From the NCBI RefSeq assembly GCF_020179385.1, contig NZ_JAIBLJ010000017.1, forward strand, positions 309-64,308: DNA of 64,000 nucleotides, written 5' to 3'. Below, piece after piece: positions 45,561 to 54,633 of this stretch (its first letter is position 1; the number at the start of each line of letters is the position of its first letter). The stretch is from Alkalihalobacillus sp. YIM B00296. GTDB lineage: Bacteria; Bacillota; Bacilli; Bacillales; Fictibacillaceae. A program made the translations under genes and the position numbers. The notes below the pieces were generated by a model. It searched no databases and was not told the origin of the DNA. It was given only the letters and a program-made list of their open reading frames with translations.

Positions 45561-45602
45561 GCTTTTGCTCCTCAATGTTAAAAAACGGAAGTGTGGAATA
45601 AT

Positions 45603-45629
45603 AAAAAGAGACCGTCAGGGGTGGTCTCT
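45603..45629 (-). terminator. Terminator after the tagD-tagB unit
   Basis: AGAGACC/GGTCTCT stem. On the minus strand it is followed by TTTTTATTATT. Confidence 0.75.
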
Positions 45630-45726
45630 AATAGATCTACTTTTAAATTTTATCTTATAAAAAATGATATATCAATACAATTCCCGGTTAAGTTTAACAA
45701 TTATTTAGAGTTCATTTAATTAGATG

Positions 45727-46878
45727 TTAATGATATAACTCTTTGATCAAGGTTTCACTTGAATTTCCTTTAGAGTATTGATTCCATACTGCGGCAAACT
45801 GTTCAATCGAATTTCTATCAAAGTTATTTTCTTTAATGATGGATATGATATCAGTTGTATTTTTAGCGATTGGTCCAGGAATTTCATTTTCGAATTCTTT
45901 CCAAATTCCTCGCTCCTTCTTGTAATCGTCTAAGTCATACATAAAAAAAATCATAGGTTTTCCGAGCAATGAAAATTCAAAAGGTATAGAAGAATAATCA
46001 GTGATTAGATAATCCGTTATCAATAATAAATGATTGACTGAATAATAATCCGATACTTCATAAACAAAACTAGGAAAGCTATTTTTCAACTTAGCATTAA
46101 CTGCTGGATGCAGACGAAGAAATACTACATAATCATCTTTCAATTCATCATACATGGATTTCAGATCTAATTGAATATTAGATAGATTAAACTCACCATC
46201 TCTAAAAGTAGGTGCGTAGAGAATCGCCTTTTTAGATTCAATTACTGGAAAAGTATTCTTCAATTCGTCAATAACTAATCGTTTTTTGGATTCATCAAAA
46301 AAGAAATCAGTTCTAGGTACGCCAGTACGTAATATTGCATTATCCTCTACACCAAAGCTTTGGCAAAATATACTCGTCATTTTTTCTGATCCAACAGCAA
46401 TATGCGTGTGACGTTGATATACTTTTTGGATACGCCTTTTTGCTGAATTATGCCTTTCTTTGACTGAAGGATCCGTAAGACCAAATTTCTTAATAGCACC
46501 AGCTGCATGCCAGAGCTGAACACATTTAACATTCGGGTTGAAATTCGTAACAGATAAAAATCCATAGTAATTATCTACAAACACCATTTTAGAGGTACTT
46601 AAGTGATAGATGGATATTATTAAGTGAAAAAGGTTTATACATTCAAAAGAATATATTTTCGAACCTTTTATGCTGTCGAATTTAATAGGGCATTTCGGAT
46701 GTTTTAATATAATGATTTCTTGATCTTGTATTTTTGATAATTCGTCGGCTACATAAAAAATATTATCCCCAAAAGAAGCAACAAAAGTTGTCTTTTTCCT
46801 TTGGGGAAATAGCTGGAACATATTGAATACTAGTTTGAAAATCATCAAATATGTTCCGATTAATAATTCTCTAACCAT
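45727..46878 (-). CDS. tagB: CDP-glycerol glycerophosphotransferase, TagB-like primase
   Basis: 383 residues, about the length of B. subtilis TagB (381). It has an N-terminal hydrophobic segment (about 5-25), then the Glyphos_transf domain with QLWHAAGAIKKFGL, FLRLHPAV and the C-terminal LITDYLITDYSSIPFEFSLL box, then FFMYDLDDYKKERG. TagB adds the first glycerol phosphate to the GlcNAc-ManNAc lipid linkage unit. It overlaps tagD by eight bases on the minus strand. The alternative, a polymerase or side-group transferase, is less likely given the length and partner genes. Confidence 0.85.
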   Translation of the reverse strand: MVRELLIGTYLMIFKLVFNMFQLFPQRKKTTFVASFGDNIFYVADELSKIQDQEIIILKHPKCPIKFDSIKGSKIYSFECINLFHLIISIYHLSTSKMVFVDNYYGFLSVTNFNPNVKCVQLWHAAGAIKKFGLTDPSVKERHNSAKRRIQKVYQRHTHIAVGSEKMTSIFCQSFGVEDNAILRTGVPRTDFFFDESKKRLVIDELKNTFPVIESKKAILYAPTFRDGEFNLSNIQLDLKSMYDELKDDYVVFLRLHPAVNAKLKNSFPSFVYEVSDYYSVNHLLLITDYLITDYSSIPFEFSLLGKPMIFFMYDLDDYKKERGIWKEFENEIPGPIAKNTTDIISIIKENNFDRNSIEQFAAVWNQYSKGNSSETLIKELYH

Positions 46879-47269
46879 TATTAATTAATAGTAAATCTTT
46901 TTTAATCTTGGTTGTAGAGATGCCGACTGTACGAGGGAGGTAAATTACCTCCGTATATTCTTTTAGGAAGTCGAATTTGCCTTCCCAATCATCTCCCATG
47001 ACGAAAATATCAATATCATTGTCAATAACATCCTGAATTTTTTGATCCCAGTGGTTTTCAGGAATCACTTTATCTACAAAACGGATAGATTCAAGTATTA
47101 CTTTACGGTTTTCATAACTATGATATGCTTTTTTGTCTTTAAGAGCATTGAATTCATCAGTAGAAACTGCCACCGTCAAATGATCTCCTAATTCTTTAGC
47201 GCGACGTAGTAGATTTATATGGCCATTATGGAGTAAGTCAAACGTACCGTATGTTAATACTTTTTTCAT
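46871..47269 (-). CDS. tagD: Glycerol-3-phosphate cytidylyltransferase
   Basis: 132 residues, a typical TagD. Nucleotidyl-transfer motifs are TYGTFDLLHNGHINLLRRAK (HxGH), VAVSTDEFNALK and, later, RTVGISTTKI (the RTxGISTT motif). It makes CDP-glycerol, the donor for TagB and TagF. The gene is first of a two-gene minus-strand operon with tagB. A WalR-type box and promoter lie upstream. Confidence 0.96.
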   Translation of the reverse strand: MKKVLTYGTFDLLHNGHINLLRRAKELGDHLTVAVSTDEFNALKDKKAYHSYENRKVILESIRFVDKVIPENHWDQKIQDVIDNDIDIFVMGDDWEGKFDFLKEYTEVIYLPRTVGISTTKIKKDLLLINNG

Positions 47270-47329
47270 TTTTGGTTCCTCCTATAGGTTTTGCTAGATA
47301 TAAAGACTTAAATTATAGTTACGTCCATA

Positions 47330-47379
47330 ATATATATAGTAATATAACAAATTTGCAAGACTGTAACATAAGGTTTACA
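47330..47379 (-). promoter_or_regulatory. Promoter with WalR-type operator upstream of tagD
   Basis: On the minus strand TGTAAA-N5-TGTTAC (47379 to 47363) is an exact match to TGTWAH-N5-TGTWAH. It is followed four bases later by TTGCAA (47358-47353) and a TATATA -10 (47336-47331). WalR is known to act on the tag promoters of B. subtilis, so control of tagD by WalR is plausible here. Confidence 0.62.
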
Positions 47380-47570
47380 TTCTATTAACAATACTATGTA
47401 TTATTTATACCACGTAAACATATAGTTAAAACTTTTTAGAGAAAGTTTACATTAAATATTGATCAATTAGTCATATTATCCAGTTAACTTATCAATTATA
47501 TGTAATTGTACCATATGTGTCAATCCTTGGTATGAATGCTACTACAGGACTTAAGGCATAAAAAAGAGCC

Positions 47571-47614
47571 TATTCAAAATTTAACAGAATAAAAACTCAA
47601 GAAGAACAGGCCCT
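47571..47614. other. Hairpin in the tagD-tagF intergenic region
   Basis: AGAGCCTATTC and GAACAGGCCCT pair imperfectly around a long loop. The whole 47380-48012 interval is AT-rich and has no gene I can support. A TATAAT at 47979-47984 may belong to a tagF promoter. Confidence 0.3.
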
Positions 47615-48012
47615 TATATTTACATTTAAAATAACTGTAGTAAGTTATTTTTTTACTATATTTTCAATTGCAAGCAGCCATTTTTTGCTTATAAATATCC
47701 TTATCATAATGTTTGTCGATATTTTTTGGTTCTCACCCACGACAACATATTTGTTTGGTAGCCTAATGAAGCGAAAAAGGACCTTGTTTCAACGACGCCT
47801 TTTTTGTCCCCCCTATTTCAAGCTAAATTGAATTCATCAAGAAAAAAACAGATGGTTTCATAAAACTTCTCGTAATAGGGTACTTAATTATATATTTTAA
47901 AGTTTTCGTATTAATTTATCGTTTATGACTGGCGAAAATCCCCATTTGAAAATCAGAAGTTTACGGCATATAATATCGTATAATGTCGAGAGAGAGGAGC
48001 ACTGAACAAAAT

Positions 48013-50127
48013 ATGGAACAACATGATTTGGAAAACATAAAGATAACGAATCTAGATCTACATGATAAAGTGTACACAATCGAAATACCTGTAAAAGAAT
48101 CTTTTTCAAATGTTGCCGATCAAATGTATTTTATCTTGTCAAAAAGACTAGATGATGAGGACATTGTTCTAACTTCAATTAAAAAAGATTCAATAAATGA
48201 TTTTACCATATATGAAGTCAAAATCTCTTTGGATGTTTTCAATCCTTTAATAGATGATATTTGGGATTTATATATTGTTCGTGAAATACAGGGAGCATTA
48301 AAGAAGAGCAGGGTCAAAAGTAATTATGACCATTTGAGGCTATTGTGTATTGTAATTAGAGAAAAACAGAAGATGTTCTATCCGTTTACGACTAAAGAAG
48401 GTAATGTTTCTTTCAGGTTCAATGAATATACTCTGTTCGCATCATTTGATAATGTGGAATTGACAAGTACAGGGGAGATTTCAGTAGTTGGATTTTTCAA
48501 TTATCCACCACTTCATAAAGTTGAAGAGTTTAATATTACCGGAATTAAGCTGGTTGTCACCAAAAATGGTGAAGACGAAAAATTTATTGACATCAAACAG
48601 ATGGCTCGTCCAGATCTATACTCAAAATATTCAGGTGCCCTTTCATTTGAAGAAATCGGAATGAAAGGAGTATTTGATGTCAAACCCTATATAAAAGATG
48701 AGAATAAAAAATGTTTCAAGTTTTTTTTAGAGCTTGAGTATGATCATTTAGGTAACACTGTAAAAATGCGGAGTACGAGGATCCGACTAACCTATGATGC
48801 TTCTCTTCCTACCGAAACTATCCTTGCTATTAATGGTAAAAAGAGGAAAATATATTGTGGTGTTACCAAGAAAACCAAGTATTTTTCAGTAAATGTAGTT
48901 GATTATAACGTGGTAAAACAGACAATTACCAATGTGAAAAAGAAGTGGGTGAAAATCAGAAGAAGCAACTACTTGAAAGAATTATATAAAAGCGTTTTCT
49001 ATTTATTGGGCAGGCTTCTTCCAGCTAATCCCAAACTGGTAATGTTCGAGAGTTTTTTAGGAAAACAGTATAGTGACAGCCCGAGAGCTATATATGAATA
49101 TTTGTTGGAAAACCATCCAGAGTATAAAATGTACTGGAGTGTTGATAGAAGACACTTGAAGTACTTCACAGATAAAGATGTAAAGTATGTAAGAAGGTTT
49201 TCTATACAATGGCTAATATTGATGACTAGAGCAAAATACTGGGTTACCAATAGCAGATTGCCTCTTTGGATCCCTAAACCGAAACATACCATTTATCTGC
49301 AGACTTGGCATGGGACACCATTGAAAAGGCTTGCTGCTGATATGGATAAGGTCCATATGCCGGGGACTAACACTAAAAAATATAAAGAGAACTTCTTAAG
49401 GGAAGCAAGGAATTGGGATTATTTAGTTTCACCTAATGCTTATTCAACCGAAATCTTCAAAAGGGCGTTCGCTTTTGATAAAACAATGATAGAATCGGGT
49501 TATCCTCGAAATGACTTTTTACTCAATTGCAATAATTTGGCTACAATCAATCAGTTGAAAGAGAGATTGAATCTCCCCGAGGATAATAAAATCATATTGT
49601 ATGCTCCAACATGGCGTGACAATCAATTTTATGCAAAAGGAAAGTATAAGTTCGATCTTCAACTTGATTTGGATAAAATCAGGGAAGAGCTTGGGGAAGA
49701 ATATATTGTACTGTTAAGGATGCATTATCTTGTGGCTGAAAACCTGGATTTGGCTGGTTATGAAGATTTTGTTTATGATTTTTCATATCATGAAGATATA
49801 AGAGAATTGTACATGTTAGCAAATATTCTGATAACCGACTATTCGTCAGTATTCTTCGATTATGCCAACTTAAAAAGACCAATGATATTTTTTGTATATG
49901 ATATTGATGATTATAGAGATAATTTGAGAGGGTTTTATTTTGACTTTGAAGAAAAAGCACCAGGACCTTTAACCCGAACAACAGAAGAAATTATTAGTGA
50001 AATAAAGCAAATAGAAGAAAAAGGATTCATCCCATCTGATATAACCGAAGAGTTTTACGAAAAGTTTTGTTATCTGGAATCTGGGGAATCTTCAAGGAGA
50101 GTAGTAGAAGAGGTGTTTTTAAAATAA
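48013..50127 (+). CDS. tagF: CDP-glycerol:poly(glycerophosphate) glycerophosphotransferase, TagF-like polymerase
   Basis: About 704 residues from ATG 48013 (GAGGAG 13 bases upstream; ATG 47983 has no ribosome binding site). The N-terminal half (about 1-315) has no recognised fold, with strands such as FRFNEYTLFASFDNVELTST. The C-terminal half carries the Glyphos_transf domain: QTWHGTPLKRLAADMDKVH, LYAPTWRDNQFY, VLLRMHYLV and ITDYSSVFFDYANLKRP. Size and layout fit the polymerase TagF (about 740 residues in B. subtilis) that builds the poly(glycerol phosphate) chain. It is transcribed divergently from tagD-tagB. Confidence 0.87.
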   Translation: MEQHDLENIKITNLDLHDKVYTIEIPVKESFSNVADQMYFILSKRLDDEDIVLTSIKKDSINDFTIYEVKISLDVFNPLIDDIWDLYIVREIQGALKKSRVKSNYDHLRLLCIVIREKQKMFYPFTTKEGNVSFRFNEYTLFASFDNVELTSTGEISVVGFFNYPPLHKVEEFNITGIKLVVTKNGEDEKFIDIKQMARPDLYSKYSGALSFEEIGMKGVFDVKPYIKDENKKCFKFFLELEYDHLGNTVKMRSTRIRLTYDASLPTETILAINGKKRKIYCGVTKKTKYFSVNVVDYNVVKQTITNVKKKWVKIRRSNYLKELYKSVFYLLGRLLPANPKLVMFESFLGKQYSDSPRAIYEYLLENHPEYKMYWSVDRRHLKYFTDKDVKYVRRFSIQWLILMTRAKYWVTNSRLPLWIPKPKHTIYLQTWHGTPLKRLAADMDKVHMPGTNTKKYKENFLREARNWDYLVSPNAYSTEIFKRAFAFDKTMIESGYPRNDFLLNCNNLATINQLKERLNLPEDNKIILYAPTWRDNQFYAKGKYKFDLQLDLDKIREELGEEYIVLLRMHYLVAENLDLAGYEDFVYDFSYHEDIRELYMLANILITDYSSVFFDYANLKRPMIFFVYDIDDYRDNLRGFYFDFEEKAPGPLTRTTEEIISEIKQIEEKGFIPSDITEEFYEKFCYLESGESSRRVVEEVFLK

Positions 50128-50146
50128 ATCCTTACGTCTTTTGTCT

Positions 50147-50176
50147 GGCTGTCGAAACTGATCGACGGCCTGTTTT
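50147..50176 (+). terminator. Terminator after tagF
   Basis: GGCTGTCGA/TCGACGGCC stem followed by TGTTTTATT. Confidence 0.72.
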
Positions 50177-50184
50177 ATTAAAAA

Positions 50185-50329
50185 GATAAGAAAGTTTACA
50201 TTCGATGAAGTGATGTCTAGCTCCACCGCCCAACCACTTGGATCACTTCAGTCCTCTTGCGGCGGCGACAGCCTCCTCGTCGGACTTCCAGTGACCTTCA
50301 TGGCTGATCAGGGCGTTTACGCTTTTCTT
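50185..50329. repeat. Dispersed intergenic repeat, short copy
   Basis: Second copy of the repeat at 7554-7761, from GATAAGAAAGT to GCGTTTACGCTTTTCTT. It lacks about 54 internal bases. It lies between tagF and the tagG promoter. Confidence 0.85.
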
Positions 50330-50452
50330 GTACAATTCTCCTGATTTATGTAATGCCTGCGGTTAAAATCCTGATAATAAGTACGAAATACTAATTGTCG
50401 GTGGAGGCATTAGGTGCGAGTTTACAACATCTCTACAATTTTGTATCATTTG

Positions 50453-50481
50453 TTGTGTTTTAAAATGTATGAAAGTATAAT
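50453..50481 (+). promoter_or_regulatory. Promoter of tagGH
   Basis: TTGTGT (50453-50458), 17-bp spacer and a perfect TATAAT (50476-50481). Confidence 0.6.
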
Positions 50482-50528
50482 TTGAGGAGTATTTTATCAT
50501 CCAATAGGTACACAGGAAGGACTAAAGT

Positions 50529-51353
50529 ATGAAATCCGTAATCACTGTGATTAAAGAACAGATTGAGCACTTCTACTTGGTTAAAAGGTTATCCTTATAT
50601 GAATTGAAAAGTTCAAATAGCAATAATTATTTAGGCATGGCTTGGGAGATCATCAATCCTCTAATTCAAATACTCATTTATTGGTTTGTTTTTGGATATG
50701 GAATAAGGCAGAGGAATGAGATTCCACTGGAAAACGGCATGGAGGTTCCATTCATCCATTGGATGCTTGCTGGGATCATTCTGTGGTTCTTTTTCTATCA
50801 ATCAACTATCAAGGGGTCGAAATCAATTTACTCACGGTTGAGAATGCTCTCTAAAATGAACTTTCCGATGAGTGTGATTCCGAATTATATCATTTTCTCA
50901 CAGTTATATATACATTTGGTCATGTGGTTCATTACTGTGGTGATTATGCAGATTTCAGGTTATCCAATTAATTTTTATTATTTGCAATTTGTATATTTTC
51001 TTTTTGCAACATTTATTTTTATTTTTGCACTTGCATTGGTAACATCAACGCTCTCGACAATCATTCGGGATGTACACATGTTTTTAAATGCAACTTTAAG
51101 GATGCTATTGTACCTATCACCAATCTTATGGCAGATTTCAGGTATCGATGATCCGTTCATTCAAACGATCATGAAAATTAATCCACTTTATTATTTGATT
51201 GAAGGCTATAGAGCCGGATTCTTCGGATTAGGCTGGTATTTTATTGAAAACTGGGAATATACCTTGTATTTCTGGGCTGTTACAGGTATGCTCCTTATCA
51301 TTGGTTCAACAATCCATGTAAAATTCAGAAGGCATTTCATCGACTTTCTATAG
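50529..51353 (+). CDS. tagG: Teichoic acid ABC exporter, permease TagG
   Basis: 274 residues, six membrane helices, ABC2_membrane family. SNSNNYLGMAWEIINPLIQI near residue 32 and INPLYYLIEGYRAGFFGLGW near 218 are hallmarks of TagG/RfbA-type polysaccharide exporters. With TagH it moves the completed lipid-linked teichoic acid to the outer face. tagH starts 17 bases downstream. Confidence 0.94.
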   Translation: MKSVITVIKEQIEHFYLVKRLSLYELKSSNSNNYLGMAWEIINPLIQILIYWFVFGYGIRQRNEIPLENGMEVPFIHWMLAGIILWFFFYQSTIKGSKSIYSRLRMLSKMNFPMSVIPNYIIFSQLYIHLVMWFITVVIMQISGYPINFYYLQFVYFLFATFIFIFALALVTSTLSTIIRDVHMFLNATLRMLLYLSPILWQISGIDDPFIQTIMKINPLYYLIEGYRAGFFGLGWYFIENWEYTLYFWAVTGMLLIIGSTIHVKFRRHFIDFL

Positions 51354-51370
51354 ATGAGAGGAAATTCAGT

Positions 51371-52177
51371 ATGGAAAAAGCGATTATCGTCAAAAATGTT
51401 TCAAAAAAATACAAATTATATAAGAAATCTTCAGAGAAAATATTAGATTTGATTACACCAAAAAGCTATGGTGAAGACTTCTATGCTTTAAGGCATGTTG
51501 ATTTTGATGCTGAAAAGGGCGATGTTGTAGGTTTTGTCGGTATCAATGGTTCAGGTAAATCAACATTATCGAACATAATCGCTGGAATCGTCCCTGAAAC
51601 GACTGGTTCTGTAACATTGAATGGCCAGGCAGCCTTAATTGCGGTTGCTTCAGGTCTTAAAGGTGATTTGACTGGTAGAGAAAATATCGAACTCAAATGT
51701 CTCATGCTCGGGTTTTCAAAAAAAGAGATCCAAGCGATGGAGGACGATATCATCGAGTTTGCGGAATTGGAGAAATTCATTGATCAACCTGTAAAATCCT
51801 ATTCCAGTGGGATGAAGTCAAGACTAGGCTTTGCGATTTCAGTAAATATCGATCCTGATATTTTAATCATTGATGAGGCATTATCTGTAGGAGACAAAGC
51901 ATTTGCAGAAAAATCCTTGGAAAAAATGAAGGAATTCAAATCCAGAGGTAAAACGATGATTTTTGTCAGCCATTCAATTAGCCAGATGAAAAAATTCTGT
52001 GAAAAGATCTTATGGCTTGAATTCGGAGTTGTCAAAGAGTTTGGTCCAGTAGATGAAGTAATGCCTAAATATGAAGATTTTTTGGAGAAATATAAAAAGA
52101 TGTCCAAAAAGGAGAAAAGAAAGTATAGAGAAGGGGCAATCAAAAACAATTCTAAGTTGAAAACAACTACCATTTAA
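51371..52177 (+). CDS. tagH: Teichoic acid ABC exporter, ATPase TagH (short form)
   Basis: 268 residues. Walker A GINGSGKSTL (about 56-65), signature SYSSGMKSRLGFAIS, Walker B ILIIDEALSVGD and H-loop FVSHSI are intact. B. subtilis TagH is about 530 residues, with a membrane helix and extracellular C-terminal part. Here the protein stops after a basic tail (KKMSKKEKRKYREGAIKN), so only the nucleotide-binding domain is present. A terminator follows at once, so this looks like the natural end and not a frameshift. Confidence 0.93.
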   Translation: MEKAIIVKNVSKKYKLYKKSSEKILDLITPKSYGEDFYALRHVDFDAEKGDVVGFVGINGSGKSTLSNIIAGIVPETTGSVTLNGQAALIAVASGLKGDLTGRENIELKCLMLGFSKKEIQAMEDDIIEFAELEKFIDQPVKSYSSGMKSRLGFAISVNIDPDILIIDEALSVGDKAFAEKSLEKMKEFKSRGKTMIFVSHSISQMKKFCEKILWLEFGVVKEFGPVDEVMPKYEDFLEKYKKMSKKEKRKYREGAIKNNSKLKTTTI

Positions 52178-52183
52178 AATGTG

Positions 52184-52226
52184 AGAACCTTGACTAGTTT
52201 CAATGCCATAGTCAAGGTTCTTTTTT
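52184..52226 (+). terminator. Terminator after tagGH
   Basis: A 13-bp stem AGAACCTTGACTA/TAGTCAAGGTTCT followed by TTTTTC. Confidence 0.9.
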
Positions 52227-52243
52227 CTTGAACGAATAGTGTG

Positions 52244-52306
52244 TTGCGATATTAGAATAATTTGTGTTATAGTATTCCCGTTGTAAAAATTCGACAAAAT
52301 TCGACA
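52244..52306 (+). promoter_or_regulatory. Promoter with tandem Spo0A boxes downstream
   Basis: TTGCGA (52244-52249), 18-bp spacer and TATAGT (52268-52273). Two perfect TTCGACA heptamers follow at 52290-52296 and 52300-52306, 10 bases apart. On the other strand they read TGTCGAA-N3-TGTCGAA. This is the 0A-box consensus in tandem, placed downstream of the start site, as at the Spo0A-repressed abrB promoter. Confidence 0.6.
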
Positions 52307-52333
52307 AATTCAACTTAAAAGCAGGGGATAAAA

Positions 52334-53389
52334 ATGATCAAGGAATGGAACCTATTGCGTTTTGTAGCTTGCCTTAGCATTGTTCTACTTCATAGTACAA
52401 CCCAGACAGGGTTAGTGGCAGGCTTTCCGCAAACTGAATATTATAACCTTGCGCGTCTATTATTATGTTACGCAACTCCGACCTTCATTGTCCTATCAGA
52501 AATCATATTGGCGAACCGATATCCGGATCGGTTGGGAAAAGGGTTTTTCAGCAAACGGATAAAATGGATTTTTTTCCCTTTCGTTTCGTTTGCCATTATC
52601 GATGCACTGGTTACGTTCAATTTGAGTGGAAATATACAGATAAAAGATAAAGTTCTAGATAATGTTTTATTTGGTATGTTTGAAGGGTATTTTGTGTTGA
52701 TCATTCTACAGTTCTATATCCTGCATTATTTAGTGATCAAGTTCAATATCTCAATGAAGATCCTTCTTCCAATCAGTTATATTATAATGTTCGTTCATCT
52801 CCATCTTTTGAATTACTCTGATCTAGCATTCATACAAGATAACAGGCACTATTTGAAGCTCCCATTCACAGCCTGGTTCGGTTATTTTACTACAGGTTAT
52901 CTGATTGGTCGGCATTATAAGAAGATCATCGAATTTTCAAGAAAATATAAATGGCATATTTTTACGGCTGTGTTACTTTCCTTGTACTTCGTCGCAATGA
53001 ATTATAAATTTGGTTTTACGAGTGTGAATTCTAAAAGGTTCGATCTATTCCCATTTGTGATCTTATGTAGTTTAGCGATCCTTACGTTTGGAAAATCTGT
53101 ACCAAACTCAAAAATCATAAATACGATAAGTAACTATTCACTCGGTATATATTTATTACATTGGCAGGTCCAACGATATGTCGGTCCTTATACTGCGAAC
53201 TTCTTTGAGCATACAAGCACCCGTGTAATCGGCTTGTTTTTTGTGAGCCTCATCTTATCGATGTTAATTATAAAATCGGTATCCCTAATCCCATTTGGAG
53301 GCTATATAGTCGGTAATACAAGAAGAAAGAAGTCTGTCCGTGTTCCTGAAGCTCAATATGCTTCAGTTCATTCAACAGTATCAAGATAA
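52334..53389 (+). CDS. Acyltransferase 3 family membrane protein
   Basis: 351 residues and about ten membrane helices. The N-terminal motif LLRFVACLSIVLLHSTTQTG carries the conserved arginine and histidine; NYSLGIYLLHWQVQRYVGPY near residue 270 is the second hallmark. There is no SGNH domain. It lies among teichoic acid genes, so acylation of a wall polymer is plausible. It differs clearly from the homologue at 34054. Tandem Spo0A boxes in its leader suggest shut-down at entry into sporulation. Terminators on both sides make it monocistronic. Confidence 0.85.
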   Translation: MIKEWNLLRFVACLSIVLLHSTTQTGLVAGFPQTEYYNLARLLLCYATPTFIVLSEIILANRYPDRLGKGFFSKRIKWIFFPFVSFAIIDALVTFNLSGNIQIKDKVLDNVLFGMFEGYFVLIILQFYILHYLVIKFNISMKILLPISYIIMFVHLHLLNYSDLAFIQDNRHYLKLPFTAWFGYFTTGYLIGRHYKKIIEFSRKYKWHIFTAVLLSLYFVAMNYKFGFTSVNSKRFDLFPFVILCSLAILTFGKSVPNSKIINTISNYSLGIYLLHWQVQRYVGPYTANFFEHTSTRVIGLFFVSLILSMLIIKSVSLIPFGGYIVGNTRRKKSVRVPEAQYASVHSTVSR

Positions 53390-53396
53390 AATACCT

Positions 53397-53439
53397 GGGT
53401 TGGCTCTTTTGTGAAAACCATTGAACCAGCCCTTTCTTT
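53397..53439 (+). terminator. Terminator after the second acyltransferase gene
   Basis: GGGTTGGCTC pairs with GAACCAGCCC (9 of 10, one G-U), followed by TTTCTTT. Confidence 0.7.
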
Positions 53440-53544
53440 ATACACCTTTGTGTGCGATTTTCAAAGAAATCCTTTACATATATTCAGTAATTGTCGATAA
53501 TTACATAAGAGCGTAAAACAGTGTACAAGGTTGGGGCGATACTC

Positions 53545-54318
53545 TTGGAAAACACTTTAAGAAAAATCGATATGAAAAGTGACAATAGTATAGAGATTCT
53601 TAACGTTCCTTTTGTAAAAACCCCAAAAGACCAATTTATAGATACTCTTTTGAGTCATATCAAAAGGAAAGAAAAGAAATTTGTAATAACAGCTAATCCG
53701 GAAATTGTAATGCAAACGTTTAAAGACCCGTCTTTTAAACAGATTGTGCAACAGAGCTCTTACGTCACTCCTGATGGTATCGGGATTGTAATTGCTTCCA
53801 AGATGTTGAACAAACCTATTCCTGAAAGGATTACAGGATTTGAAACGATGATGGGTCTTCTTTTACATGCTGAGAAAAATGGTCATTCCGTTTATTTTAT
53901 AGGTGCTAAAGACACTACAATGAAAAAAGCAGTAAATAATGTACATGCCAGATTTCCGGGCTTACGTGTTGTAGGTTTTCGAGATGGCTATTTCTCTAGT
54001 GATGAAAGTTCAAAAATCTGTGATGAAATTAAGCAGCTCCAGCCGGATATGGTTTTTGTAGGTTTAGGCTCTCCGCGGCAAGAAAAATGGATTTATGAAA
54101 ACTTTAAGCACTTCAAAAAGGGTATATTTATGGGTGTAGGTGGAAGCTTCGATGTATTATCCGGCGAAGTGAAAAGAGCCCCACGTTTGTGGAGGAAACT
54201 CAACCTAGAATGGATGTATAGGCTTATAACACAACCTTGGCGATTTAAAAGGATGTTGGAATTACCGAAGTTTTTATTCAAAGTTTTCAAAGAAAAAACC
54301 GGAGCAAGCACTCATTAA
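53545..54318 (+). CDS. tagA: N-acetylglucosaminyldiphosphoundecaprenol N-acetyl-mannosaminyltransferase TagA
   Basis: About 257 residues if TTG 53545 is used (GGGG eight bases upstream); GTG 53521 is possible but has no ribosome binding site. GT26 motifs are ITANPEIVMQTF, YVTPDGIGIV, RITGFETMMG, LGSPRQEKWIYEN and FMGVGGSFDVLSGEVKRAP. It adds ManNAc to GlcNAc-PP-undecaprenol, the second step of the linkage unit. Its neighbours are tagGH upstream and tagO downstream, so it is the more likely teichoic acid enzyme of the two paralogues in the window. Confidence 0.9.
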   Translation: MENTLRKIDMKSDNSIEILNVPFVKTPKDQFIDTLLSHIKRKEKKFVITANPEIVMQTFKDPSFKQIVQQSSYVTPDGIGIVIASKMLNKPIPERITGFETMMGLLLHAEKNGHSVYFIGAKDTTMKKAVNNVHARFPGLRVVGFRDGYFSSDESSKICDEIKQLQPDMVFVGLGSPRQEKWIYENFKHFKKGIFMGVGGSFDVLSGEVKRAPRLWRKLNLEWMYRLITQPWRFKRMLELPKFLFKVFKEKTGASTH

Positions 54319-54354
54319 TTTTTCAATTAGTAACCAAAGTGTAGGGGAGAAAGT

Positions 54355-54465
54355 ATGTTTTACTTTACTTTTCATAAGGGATTCACTATTACCAATCTTT
54401 ACTTGAAAATTAAGGAGTACTTCCTCACATCAACAGGTTTCATTTATCAAACAATAGGATTATGA
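54355..54465 (+). CDS. Candidate small protein, 36 residues
   Basis: An ATG at 54355 follows a strong GGGGAGAAAGT ribosome binding site, 36 bases after the tagA stop. It opens a frame of 36 codons (MFYFTFHKGFTITNLY start, TIGL end) that is aromatic-rich and slightly basic. No family is recognised. It could be a true small protein, a leader peptide or chance. Bases 54466-54633 hold nothing else beyond the AAAGGAG of tagO. Confidence 0.3.
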   Translation: MFYFTFHKGFTITNLYLKIKEYFLTSTGFIYQTIGL

Positions 54466-54633
54466 ATTGTAAAAATAGGTAATATCGTCAATAATTCTGG
54501 ACTTGTTACGAAATATTTATTTAGTTTTAATAATTCGGATAATAATCTTTACAATTTTTACTGAATAAAGAATTGATTTTCACTAAATATGTGATACGCT
54601 TACCAAGAATGTTTAAGCAAAGGAGATTCACTT

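Noticed and set aside
47620-47900. Possible insertion-sequence remains between tagD and tagF
   Set aside because: I found no readable transposase motif or convincing terminal inverted repeats there.
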